64,000 bases of DNA from CAIVVT01 sp963757265 (GTDB lineage Bacteria; Acidobacteriota; Terriglobia; Bryobacterales; Bryobacteraceae): NCBI GenBank assembly GCA_963757265.1, contig CAVWRA010000006.1:1178001-1242000 (forward strand), read 5' to 3'. Within the stretch, counting starts at the first letter, position 1. Each line of letters begins with the position of its first letter. The notes below the pieces were generated by a model. The model searched no databases, was not told the DNA's origin, and worked only from the letters and a program-made list of their open reading frames with translations. Shown here one piece after another: positions 56,825-64,000 of the stretch. The translations under genes were made by a program, and so were the position numbers.

Positions 56825-59089
56825 ATGCGCACCTCGGCTCTCCTCCTTCCACTTGGGCTGGTCGCGGCCGCGACCGCCCAGATCCTGCCGCCCACCTGGG
56901 GCGTGGTCGGGAATCCCGGCAAACGGGCCGTCGAAATCCAGGGCATTCCGGGATCGTGGGTGGCCGTGCCCGCACTGGACGGTCCCGTCGATGCCGTCGC
57001 CTCATCCCCGCGCCAGATCTGTTGGACCGGCGCCGGGGCGCTCAACATTCAGGACCGCCAGACCGGCAAGACGCAGGTGGTCCCCGTTCCGGCCGGGCCG
57101 GCGCGTTTCGCCTTCGACGCGCAGGGCGCGCTGGCCGCAATCTGGTTGAACGCCGCCGGCCAGCTCTATACCGCCGACACAGGCTGGGCGCCGGTCCTTT
57201 CGATCCCGCCGGCAACCTTCCAGTTGCTCGATCTGTCGAATCCCGGTTCGGGCGCGGTCGAGCTCCTTCTGCGCCCCGCCGGCTCCGGGATTCGCGCGGC
57301 GACGGCAGCGGCCGCCGATCGCCCTCGCGCCGGAATCGCACTTCCGGTGCGCTCCAGCGCCGTCCCCGACCTGCAACTCCTGGTAGTGGACACACGCACG
57401 GGTCAGACCCGGACCGGGACCGCGCTGGCCGACCGTTCCGGACCCGCCGCGCTGGATTCCACCGGGGCAGTCGTCTTTGCCCTTGACGCCGGCCTGCCCA
57501 CGGTGGACTCGATCCAGCACCTCGACCACGGCTGGCTGCTGCTGACGGCCGGAACCTACCAAGCGGCCTGGCGGCGTGGCATGCGACCGCAAGGCATCGT
57601 CAACGTCCCCTTCGACTCATCGCCGGCCCTTGAAGTTGAGGACTGCCCGGGCGGCGTTTGCACGTCGTCGCCTGTGGCCTCGTTCACCATGAGCGATACG
57701 GCCGGGGGAACCACCCGGACGGAATGGTTCGCGCTCGTGAATCCATCCACATCCAGCTCCTCCCTTTGCGTTCAGAACACCAGCTGGGCCTCGAGACCCA
57801 CTTCACCTGCCGACCCCAGCCAGTCTCCAGTCTGGCAACAGCAGCTTTCCACGCCGTGGCAGATCGACCCCGCTCATGACGCCTCGATGATCGTCGAATT
57901 CACGCCCAACCTGCTGAGTCCGCCCACGGATACGGCCGCGTACTCGGCCACGCTGACCATTCAGTATTACGCTGGCGGATGCGGTAGCACGGGCGCTCCG
58001 CCCGACGGTGTCAGCCTCTCCGCGCTCACGATCACTTTTGACGGCCAGGGCGTCGCCGCGGCGCAAGGCCCCGTCATTTACAACCTCTCCCCGGCCACTA
58101 ACCTGGTGGGCGCGCCGTCTTTTACCCTGACTGTGAACGGCGCAGGCTTCGAGTCAGCTTCGCAGGTGTTGTGGGAGGTGGAGAATTCCGATGGCACCAA
58201 CACCAACCAGCCCTTGACAACCGTTTACGTCAACGCGCAGCAACTGACGGCTACCGTACCGGCCGCATTGCTCAGCGTCGCGGGACCGGTCACCATCCAG
58301 GTGAGCAATCCCCAGGGAACCGCCTTTGCCGGAGTCTCCCCTATCACGAAAAGTTCCACTTTCACGCTCAATTGCCCGCTCCCGCCGGCGCTCCAGCCAA
58401 CGCTGGCGCTGGATCAGACCAACCCTCTTTCCAACGCTTCTGTGAAGGTCACCGTCAACTTCAGCGGCCAGAACGCCCCCTTGTGCAGCCTGCCCGGCCT
58501 CCTCACGCTCACTTTCACCCCGGCCTCGGACCTGCCCGACGACCCCTCCATCTTCCTGGACGGCAACTTGCAGCAGACGCGGACCCAGCCCTTCACCGTC
58601 CCCGCCGGCAGCGCCTTCGCCGGCCTCGCCATGTTCGGTACGCAGAGCTTCGTCATGCTCGACACGGGCACTACGGCCGGCACCTTCACCCTGGTGGCCG
58701 CGTTGGGGGATGCGTCGGCCAGGTGGGGACCGTACGTGATGGCGCCGGCGTCGCCGGTGATCTCCTCTTCGGTCTTGGGCGCCTCCGCCGACGGGTTGCA
58801 GCTCACGCTCGATGGTTTTGACAATTCGCAGGCCACCTCGGGCCTCGCGTTCGAGTTCTACGCCACCGACGGGTCAGTGGTCTCGCCCGGTCTGATCACC
58901 ATGAAAACCAGCGATATCACCACTGATTTCAGCACGTATTATCAGGCCAATACGCAACTTGCCGGCAAGTTCCAGGTGATCGCGACCTTTCCCGTCTCGG
59001 GCGACGTAACCCAAGTCGCCAAGGTCGTCGTCACGCTGAGCAACCCCTCCGGCACGACCACGGCCACCGCCGCCGTGCCGGTTCAATAG
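56825..59089 (+). CDS. Large secreted protein with IPT/TIG-like domain
   Basis: A 754-aa exported protein (signal peptide about 1-19). Residues ~20-240 form repeated short beta units like a propeller (GKTQVVPVPAGPARFAFDA and similar). The middle is Ser/Thr/Pro-rich (about 270-400). An IPT/TIG domain at about 405-500 is recognisable from PVIYNLSPATNLVGAPSFTL and VNGAGFESASQVLWE. The C-terminal 200 residues are beta-rich. It is typical of Acidobacteriota secreted/surface proteins. It is 1 bp after the preceding Ig-like gene, so the two are one operon. Confidence 0.75.
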   Translation: MRTSALLLPLGLVAAATAQILPPTWGVVGNPGKRAVEIQGIPGSWVAVPALDGPVDAVASSPRQICWTGAGALNIQDRQTGKTQVVPVPAGPARFAFDAQGALAAIWLNAAGQLYTADTGWAPVLSIPPATFQLLDLSNPGSGAVELLLRPAGSGIRAATAAAADRPRAGIALPVRSSAVPDLQLLVVDTRTGQTRTGTALADRSGPAALDSTGAVVFALDAGLPTVDSIQHLDHGWLLLTAGTYQAAWRRGMRPQGIVNVPFDSSPALEVEDCPGGVCTSSPVASFTMSDTAGGTTRTEWFALVNPSTSSSSLCVQNTSWASRPTSPADPSQSPVWQQQLSTPWQIDPAHDASMIVEFTPNLLSPPTDTAAYSATLTIQYYAGGCGSTGAPPDGVSLSALTITFDGQGVAAAQGPVIYNLSPATNLVGAPSFTLTVNGAGFESASQVLWEVENSDGTNTNQPLTTVYVNAQQLTATVPAALLSVAGPVTIQVSNPQGTAFAGVSPITKSSTFTLNCPLPPALQPTLALDQTNPLSNASVKVTVNFSGQNAPLCSLPGLLTLTFTPASDLPDDPSIFLDGNLQQTRTQPFTVPAGSAFAGLAMFGTQSFVMLDTGTTAGTFTLVAALGDASARWGPYVMAPASPVISSSVLGASADGLQLTLDGFDNSQATSGLAFEFYATDGSVVSPGLITMKTSDITTDFSTYYQANTQLAGKFQVIATFPVSGDVTQVAKVVVTLSNPSGTTTATAAVPVQ

Positions 59090-59099
59090 CCCTGCCGCG

Positions 59100-59122
59100 C
59101 GCCCCCCGCTAGACTGGGGGCG
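59100..59122 (+). promoter_or_regulatory. Hairpin overlapping the thiD ribosome-binding region
   Basis: CGCCCCC (59100-59106) pairs perfectly with GGGGGCG (59116-59122). The right arm contains the only Shine-Dalgarno-like G run and the first base of the thiD GTG start, so folding would hide translation initiation. It also lies 11 bp after the stop of the previous gene, but no T-run follows, so it is not a standard terminator. Confidence 0.35.
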
Positions 59123-59907
59123 TGCGGCCCGTTGCCCTCTCGATCGCCGGCTCCGACCCCAGCGGCGGGGCCGGCATCCAGGCCGACCTCAAGACCTTCC
59201 ACCAGTTCGGCCTCTACGGCGAGGCGGCCATCACGCTCCTGACCGTCCAGAACACAGTGGCCCTCACGCGCGTCGAATTCCTCGCTGCCGATCTCGTCGA
59301 GCAGCAGGTGCGCGCCGTGCTCGCGGACATTCCTCCCGCCGCCATCAAGACCGGCGCTCTCGGCCAGGCCGGCGTCGTCCTGCGCATCGCTGAGCTGGCG
59401 CCGCTGTTTCGCTGCCCCCTGGTGGTCGATCCTATCCTGCTCAGCACGCACGGCGCCCCGCTCATGGCCGCTGAGGCCCTCGCGGCACTGCTCGACCACC
59501 TGCTGCCCCGCGCCACCTTGATCACGCCCAATCTCGAGGAAGCCGCCGCGCTCACCGGTCTGCCCGTCGCCGATATTCCCTCCATGCGCGAGGCCGCCCT
59601 GCGCCTGCGCGAGCGCACCGGCGCCGCGGTCCTGGTGAAGGGCGGTCACCTGGCCGGCGATGCGGTCGACATCCTGTGGGACGGCGCCGCGTTCCGCGAG
59701 TACCGCGCGCCGCGCGTCGACACGGTCCACACCCACGGCACCGGCTGCACGTACTCCGCCGCCATCACCGCGCTGCTCGCGCTGGGCCACGCTCTGCCCG
59801 ACGCCGTGGCCCGCGCCAAGGCTTTCATCACCGAGGCGATTCGCACCAATCCGGGGCTCGGAGCCGGCCGCGGCCCGCTGAATCATCACGCCCGCCCTCT
59901 ACAATGA
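59122..59907 (+). CDS. thiD: Hydroxymethylpyrimidine/phosphomethylpyrimidine kinase
   Basis: Phosphorylates HMP and HMP-P in thiamine synthesis. The 261-aa chain has IAGSDPSGGAGIQADLKTF at the N-terminus (substrate binding), VVDPILLSTHGAPLM, LVKGGHLAG and the anion-hole THGTGCTYSAAI of the ribokinase fold. It starts at GTG. tyrS starts 4 bp after its stop, so they share a transcript. Confidence 0.93.
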   Translation: MRPVALSIAGSDPSGGAGIQADLKTFHQFGLYGEAAITLLTVQNTVALTRVEFLAADLVEQQVRAVLADIPPAAIKTGALGQAGVVLRIAELAPLFRCPLVVDPILLSTHGAPLMAAEALAALLDHLLPRATLITPNLEEAAALTGLPVADIPSMREAALRLRERTGAAVLVKGGHLAGDAVDILWDGAAFREYRAPRVDTVHTHGTGCTYSAAITALLALGHALPDAVARAKAFITEAIRTNPGLGAGRGPLNHHARPLQ

Positions 59908-59911
59908 AAAT

Positions 59912-61147
59912 GTGGAGTTTCTGCCCGTAGACGAACAACTGGCCTACCTGAGGAAGGGCTTCGCGGAGATCATCCGCGAAGAGGATCTGCGCGAGCGCCT
60001 CGAAACGGCGCGCCGCGACGGCCGCCCGCTGAGAGTGAAGACCGGCTTCGACCCGACCGCCCCCGACCTGCACCTCGGCCACACCGTGCTTCTCCGCAAG
60101 ATGAAGCACTTCCAGGACCTCGGCCACACCGTGATCTTCCTCATCGGCGATGGAACGGCGCTGATCGGCGATCCCACCGGCCGCAACCTGACGCGCCCGC
60201 CCATGACGCCCGAGGAGATCGCCCGGAACGCCGAAACGTACATGGAGCAGGTGTTCAAGATCCTCGACCGCGCGAAAACCGAGATCCGCTTCAACAACGA
60301 GTGGCTCGCCAGGCTGAGCTTCGCCGACCTGATCCGCCTGGCTTCAAAGTACACGGTGGCCCGCATCCTCGAGCGCGACGACTTCGCCAAGCGCTACCGC
60401 GAAGGCATCCCCATCTCGATCCACGAATTCATGTACCCGCTGGCGCAGGCCTACGACTCGGTCGCCCTCAACGCCGACGTCGAGCTCGGCGGCACCGACC
60501 AGAAGTTCAACCTGCTGGTCGGCCGCGAGATCCAGCGCGACTACGGCCAGCCGCCGCAGATCGTCGCCACGGTGCCGCTGCTGGAGGGCCTGGACGGCGT
60601 CGAGAAGATGTCGAAATCCAAGGGCAACTACGTCGGCATCTACGAAGCGCCCGGCGTGATGATGAAAAAGCTGATGCAGATCAGCGACGACCTGATGTGG
60701 CGCTACTGGGAGCTGCTCACTGACGCCACCATCCCCGAGATCGCCGCCCTGCGCCACGCCGCCACCTCCGGCGCCCGCAACCCGCGCGACATCAAGCTCG
60801 ACCTCGCCGAGCGCATCATCACCGACTTCCACGCCGCACCGGCAGCGCGCGCGGCGCACGAGCAATGGCTCAGCGAAGTCAGCCAGGGCCAGATTCCCGA
60901 GGGCCTCGAGGCCATTGCCGTCTCCGACGCGCGCATCAACAAGATCCTGGTCCAGACCGGCACCGCGTCGTCCGGGGCCGAGGCCGACCGCCTCATCAAG
61001 ACCCACGCCGTGCGCTTCGTGCCTTGCTACGGCGATTCGACGCCGGCCGCGGCCGACCTGCAACCGTTCACTTCGCCCGCCCAGAAGCTGGAGCCGGGCG
61101 CCTACATCATCAACGCCGGCAAACGCTGGAAGAAAGTGGTCGTCTGA
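59912..61147 (+). CDS. tyrS: Tyrosyl-tRNA synthetase
   Basis: Charges tRNA-Tyr. 411 aa from a GTG start. Class I motifs: HLGHT (HIGH-type, residues 54-57) and KMSKSK (Lys232 onwards). The C-terminal S4-like RNA-binding domain is visible (VSDARINKILVQTGTASSGA, then YIINAGKRWKKVVV). The length and motif layout fit the TyrZ-type group of bacterial TyrRS. It sits 4 bp after thiD. Confidence 0.95.
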   Translation: MEFLPVDEQLAYLRKGFAEIIREEDLRERLETARRDGRPLRVKTGFDPTAPDLHLGHTVLLRKMKHFQDLGHTVIFLIGDGTALIGDPTGRNLTRPPMTPEEIARNAETYMEQVFKILDRAKTEIRFNNEWLARLSFADLIRLASKYTVARILERDDFAKRYREGIPISIHEFMYPLAQAYDSVALNADVELGGTDQKFNLLVGREIQRDYGQPPQIVATVPLLEGLDGVEKMSKSKGNYVGIYEAPGVMMKKLMQISDDLMWRYWELLTDATIPEIAALRHAATSGARNPRDIKLDLAERIITDFHAAPAARAAHEQWLSEVSQGQIPEGLEAIAVSDARINKILVQTGTASSGAEADRLIKTHAVRFVPCYGDSTPAAADLQPFTSPAQKLEPGAYIINAGKRWKKVVV

Positions 61148-61151
61148 GCAA

Positions 61152-62378
61152 ATGCTGTCCCCGGCCGACACCCTGCGTCTCAGCCTCGATGCGCTCGGCG
61201 GTCACCGCCTGCGCTCCGTCCTGACGACGCTCGGTCTCGCCATGGGCGTGGCCACTCTGATCACGGTGGTTACGCTGATTCAGGGCGCCAACGTGTACGT
61301 CGAAACCAAAATCGCCAACCTCGGAACCGACGTTTTTCAAATCGCCCGCACGCCCTTCGCCACCACGGACTACGAAGTGATCATCAAGTCTCTGAAGTAC
61401 AAAAAAATCACCACCGAGGATTACATCGCCGTCCACGACGCCTGCCGCGATTGCACCATGGTAGGCGCCACCGCTACCGCCTCCACGCACGCCCGCCTCG
61501 GAGACCAGGATCTCTCCGACGTCAATCTGATCGGCCAGACCCAGAACATGGAGGACATCGACACCCGCACGGTCGAAGGCGGCCGCTACTACTCGCCCGT
61601 CGAGGAGCAGCGCGCCACCCGCGTCTGCCTCATCGGCGCCACGCTCCGCGAGCGTCTCTTCAATGGCGACGATCCGGTCGGCAAGACCCTGCGCCTGGCC
61701 TCGCAGGAGTTCACCGTCATCGGCTACTACGAGAAATTCGGCACGGTCCTGGGCCAGGATGCCGACAACTACGCCGTCATCCCGATGAGCGTCTTCCTGC
61801 AGATCCAGGGGGCGCGCTTCAGCCAGACCATCAACGTCCGCGTCCCCGGCAACGAGGCCGCCTTCGCCCGCGCCCAGGACGAAGTACGCATGATCATGCG
61901 CGCCCGCCGTCATGTCGCTCCCAAGCAGTCCGACGACTTCTTCATCGGCACCAAGGACGCCTACATTTCTCTGTGGGGCCAGATCAGCGGCGCGTTTTTC
62001 GCCGTCTTCATCATGGTCAGCGCCATCTCGGCGCTGGTCGGCGGCATCGTCATCATGAACGTGATGTTGGTCAGCGTCACCGAGCGCACCAAGGAAATCG
62101 GCGTCCGCCGCGCCGTCGGCGCCGCCGGCAACGACATCCTGCGCCAGTTCCTGGTCGAGAGCGTGTTGCAATGCCTGGCCGGCGGCACGGCCGGCATCGG
62201 AATCGGCTTTCTGTGCGCCGAGTTGCTGCGCCGCTTCACGACATTTCCTGCCGCCGTCCAGTGGCAGGTGGCCTTGATGGGCGTCGTTCTGAGCTCCGCC
62301 ATCGGCCTGTTCTTCGGCATCTACCCGGCTCAGCGCGCGGCCATGCTCGATCCCGTGGAGGCGCTCCGCTCGGAGTGA
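61152..62378 (+). CDS. MacB/FtsX-type ABC transporter permease
   Basis: A 408-aa membrane protein: one N-terminal helix (LTTLGLAMGVATLITVVTL), a periplasmic MacB-PCD domain (about 45-270, with GATLRERLFNGDDPVGKTLR) and a C-terminal FtsX unit of three helices with the conserved NVMLVSVTERTKEIGVRRAVGA coupling segment. These proteins power export or lipoprotein/efflux mechanotransmission with a MacB-type ATPase. The ATPase is not encoded nearby. It starts 4 bp after tyrS. Confidence 0.88.
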   Translation: MLSPADTLRLSLDALGGHRLRSVLTTLGLAMGVATLITVVTLIQGANVYVETKIANLGTDVFQIARTPFATTDYEVIIKSLKYKKITTEDYIAVHDACRDCTMVGATATASTHARLGDQDLSDVNLIGQTQNMEDIDTRTVEGGRYYSPVEEQRATRVCLIGATLRERLFNGDDPVGKTLRLASQEFTVIGYYEKFGTVLGQDADNYAVIPMSVFLQIQGARFSQTINVRVPGNEAAFARAQDEVRMIMRARRHVAPKQSDDFFIGTKDAYISLWGQISGAFFAVFIMVSAISALVGGIVIMNVMLVSVTERTKEIGVRRAVGAAGNDILRQFLVESVLQCLAGGTAGIGIGFLCAELLRRFTTFPAAVQWQVALMGVVLSSAIGLFFGIYPAQRAAMLDPVEALRSE

Positions 62379-62387
62379 ACCGCGCCC

Positions 62388-63650
62388 ATGGCCATGACGC
62401 GCGCTGAATTCGGAGAAAACCTCAAGGTCGCCTGGGACACGCTCAGGGCCCATAAGGTCCGTTCCAGTTTGACCCTGCTCGGCATCGTCATCGGCGTCAC
62501 CAGCGTCATCTCCGTCGCCGCCGTCATCGACGGCCTGAACCGCTATATCCAGAGCAAAGTCGAGGGGCTCGGCTCGCGCACGTACTTCATCACCCGCTTC
62601 CCGCCCGGCACCGACCCTAATCGCATGCCGGAAAAAATCCGCCTGCGGCGCTTTCTTGGTTTTTCCGACGCCGCCCTGCTCCAGCAGCTCTGCCCCGCCG
62701 TGGAAGCCGCTAGTACCATCGCCACCCGCGCCTCCTTCTTCGGCCAGGCCAACGAAATCCGCTACGAATCCCAGCGCGTGCAGAACGTCTTCCTGCGCGG
62801 GGTCGAGCCCCCTTACATCGACGCTCTGCCCATGTTCTCCATCGACACCGGGCGCTTCATCACGCCCTTCGACGAGGAACACTCCTCGCCCGTCGTCGTG
62901 CTCGGCGCCAACGTCGCCAATGGCCTCTTCCCGCGCCTCGATCCGCTCGGCAGGGAAGTTCTCATCAACGGCGGCATGTACCAGGTCATCGGCACCTTCG
63001 CCCATCAGGAAGGTCTGTTCGGCGGTCCCGGCGTCGACGACTACGCCATCATTCCGCTCACCAATTTCCGCAAGCACAACCCCGACATCCGGGAGACCAT
63101 CATCATCTTCACCGTCTACCGCAACTGGCAGCCCGCCGCCGCCATGGATGAAGTCACTGAAGTCATGCGCCGCCTGCGCCATCTCAAGCAAAGCACGGAC
63201 AACGATTTCGATGTCATCTCCTCCGACTTTCTCAGCACCCTGTGGAACCAGCTCACCGGCGCCATCGTGATCCTGACCGGCGTCATCTCCAGCATCGGCC
63301 TGCTGGTGGGCGGCATCGGCGTCATGAACATCATGCTCATCTCCGTCACTGAGCGCACTCGCGAGATCGGCGTCCGCAAGGCCATCGGCGCCCGCGCCGC
63401 CGATATCCGCGTTCAGTTCCTGCTCGAGGCCACCACGCTGAGCCTCCTCGGAGGCTTGATCGGCATCCTTCTGGGCGGCCTTGTCGCCTGGGTCGTGCGC
63501 CTCACCATCCCCGACATCCCGGCCTCCGTGAGCTGGTTCTGGGCCGGCATGGGCGTGCTCATCTCGGCCTCCGTGGGCGTGTTTTTCGGATACTGGCCGG
63601 CCGATCGCGCCGCGCGCCTGGACCCCATCGTCTGTCTGCGTTACGAATAA
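62388..63650 (+). CDS. MacB/FtsX-type ABC transporter permease
   Basis: A 420-aa paralogue of the preceding protein, with LTLLGIVIGVTSVISVAAVI, a MacB-PCD domain (GANVANGLFPRLDPLGREVL) and the C-terminal FtsX unit with NIMLISVTERTREIGVRKAIGA. It lies 9 bp downstream. Two different permease chains next to each other suggest a heterodimeric transporter rather than a MacB homodimer; the missing ATPase must be supplied from elsewhere. Confidence 0.88.
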   Translation: MAMTRAEFGENLKVAWDTLRAHKVRSSLTLLGIVIGVTSVISVAAVIDGLNRYIQSKVEGLGSRTYFITRFPPGTDPNRMPEKIRLRRFLGFSDAALLQQLCPAVEAASTIATRASFFGQANEIRYESQRVQNVFLRGVEPPYIDALPMFSIDTGRFITPFDEEHSSPVVVLGANVANGLFPRLDPLGREVLINGGMYQVIGTFAHQEGLFGGPGVDDYAIIPLTNFRKHNPDIRETIIIFTVYRNWQPAAAMDEVTEVMRRLRHLKQSTDNDFDVISSDFLSTLWNQLTGAIVILTGVISSIGLLVGGIGVMNIMLISVTERTREIGVRKAIGARAADIRVQFLLEATTLSLLGGLIGILLGGLVAWVVRLTIPDIPASVSWFWAGMGVLISASVGVFFGYWPADRAARLDPIVCLRYE

Positions 63651-63660
63651 GCTGTCATTG

Positions 63661-64000
63661 ATGCCCCGCAAACCCCAGGAATGGAAACTCCGCGCCGGCC
63701 GCCTGCTGCTGGGCGAGCACACCCTGATCGTCGGCGTGCTGAATGTCACGCCCGACTCCGTCGCCGACCTCGGCCGGTATCAGGATCCGGATCGGGCCGC
63801 CGCCCGCGCCCAGGAACTTGTTGATCAGGGCGCGCACGTCGTTGAGATCGGCGCCGAGAGCATGCGCTCCGGTTCCCAGCGGGTCTCGGAAGCGGAGGAA
63901 CTGCGCCGGCTGGTGCCCGTTTTGAAACGCTTGCGCGGGTGCCTGCTGGTTCCAATCTGCGTCGAAACCTACAAGGCCGCCGTCGCCGCCAAGGCCCTCG
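63661..64000 (+). CDS. folP: Dihydropteroate synthase, divergent, 3'-incomplete at the window edge
   Basis: The first 113 codons of a gene running out of the window. GVLNVTPDSVADLGRYQDPD aligns with the dihydropteroate synthase motif NVTPDSFSDGG, and VVEIGAESMRSGSQRVS with the GGESTRPG loop. The enzyme joins para-aminobenzoate to pterin pyrophosphate in folate synthesis. Both signature loops depart from the norm (SVADLG for SFSDGG; SMRSG for STRPG), so it could be a diverged paralogue. It lies 10 bp after the permease gene. Confidence 0.8.
   Translation, partial: MPRKPQEWKLRAGRLLLGEHTLIVGVLNVTPDSVADLGRYQDPDRAAARAQELVDQGAHVVEIGAESMRSGSQRVSEAEELRRLVPVLKRLRGCLLVPICVETYKAAVAAKAL

Noticed and set aside
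61110..63749. 879-codon open frame on the minus strand across the two permease genes
   Set aside because: Antisense shadow of two clear MacB-type genes; composition is Asp/Gly/Ala repeats with no recognisable domain.
1..64000. CRISPR array, rRNA operon or phage structural gene cluster
   Set aside because: I looked for regularly spaced repeats, conserved rRNA segments and capsid/terminase-type proteins and saw none.

Overview
The window is high-GC DNA from a Gram-negative heterotroph. It most resembles an Acidobacteriota genome of the Solibacter/Bryobacter type. The reasons are an Oar-like outer-membrane receptor with an N-terminal carboxypeptidase-regulatory domain, abundant secreted carbohydrate-active enzymes, PEP-CTERM sorting, TIG-type secreted proteins and tandem MacB-type permeases. 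This placement is inference from gene content; no rRNA gene is present.

Layout. 0-6.4 kb holds core nitrogen metabolism: a frameshifted hemerythrin gene, a roughly 190-bp inverted-repeat element, glnA (adenylylation Tyr at residue 397), a MOSC protein, glnE and an HD-domain protein. 6.6-12.5 kb is a recombination scar: tRNA-Ala(GGC), then fragments of a tyrosine and a serine recombinase, two or three MITE-like inverted repeats, three copies of a palindromic motif, an SGNH esterase, a TetR/Lnt-like pair, and an acyltransferase gene truncated at the last palindromic motif. 13.6-17.6 kb is an esterase plus alpha-L-rhamnosidase operon with a good promoter, followed by an IS3-family remnant. 18.3-39.2 kb is a surface-polysaccharide locus: GT4 glycosyltransferases, Wzm/Wzt-type ABC exporter, FkbM and other methyltransferases, two sulfotransferases, a paired half-size DMT transporter, a creatininase-family enzyme and a GDP-mannose 3,5-epimerase, with IS debris. 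39.9-40.9 kb holds a PEP-CTERM protein, a strong terminator and a dead sulfotransferase copy.

40.97-46.37 kb is a minus-strand cluster and the most interesting region. It encodes an NAL/DHDPS-family lyase with a C-terminal amphipathic extension that looks like a microcompartment encapsulation peptide. A tandem-domain bacterial-microcompartment shell protein overlaps it and appears to start at a CTG inside the lyase stop region. A GH10 xylanase and an Oar-like receptor follow. 46.5-48.2 kb is a DUF5131 (Gp37/Gp68) plus three-Cys-motif-partner (TcmP) pair. 48.4-64 kb is mostly housekeeping and secreted proteins: GH13 amylase, DUF4920 protein, two TPR proteins, miaA, PP2C phosphatase, secreted Ig/TIG-like proteins, thiD, tyrS, two MacB/FtsX permeases and the 5' part of a divergent folP.

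How the genes fit together: glnE should control glnA by adenylylation. The 18-39 kb genes should build, modify (sulfate, methylate) and export a glycan. The rhamnosidase, xylanase and amylase feed sugars in, and the lyase/shell pair may handle a downstream sugar acid whose cleavage releases an aldehyde.
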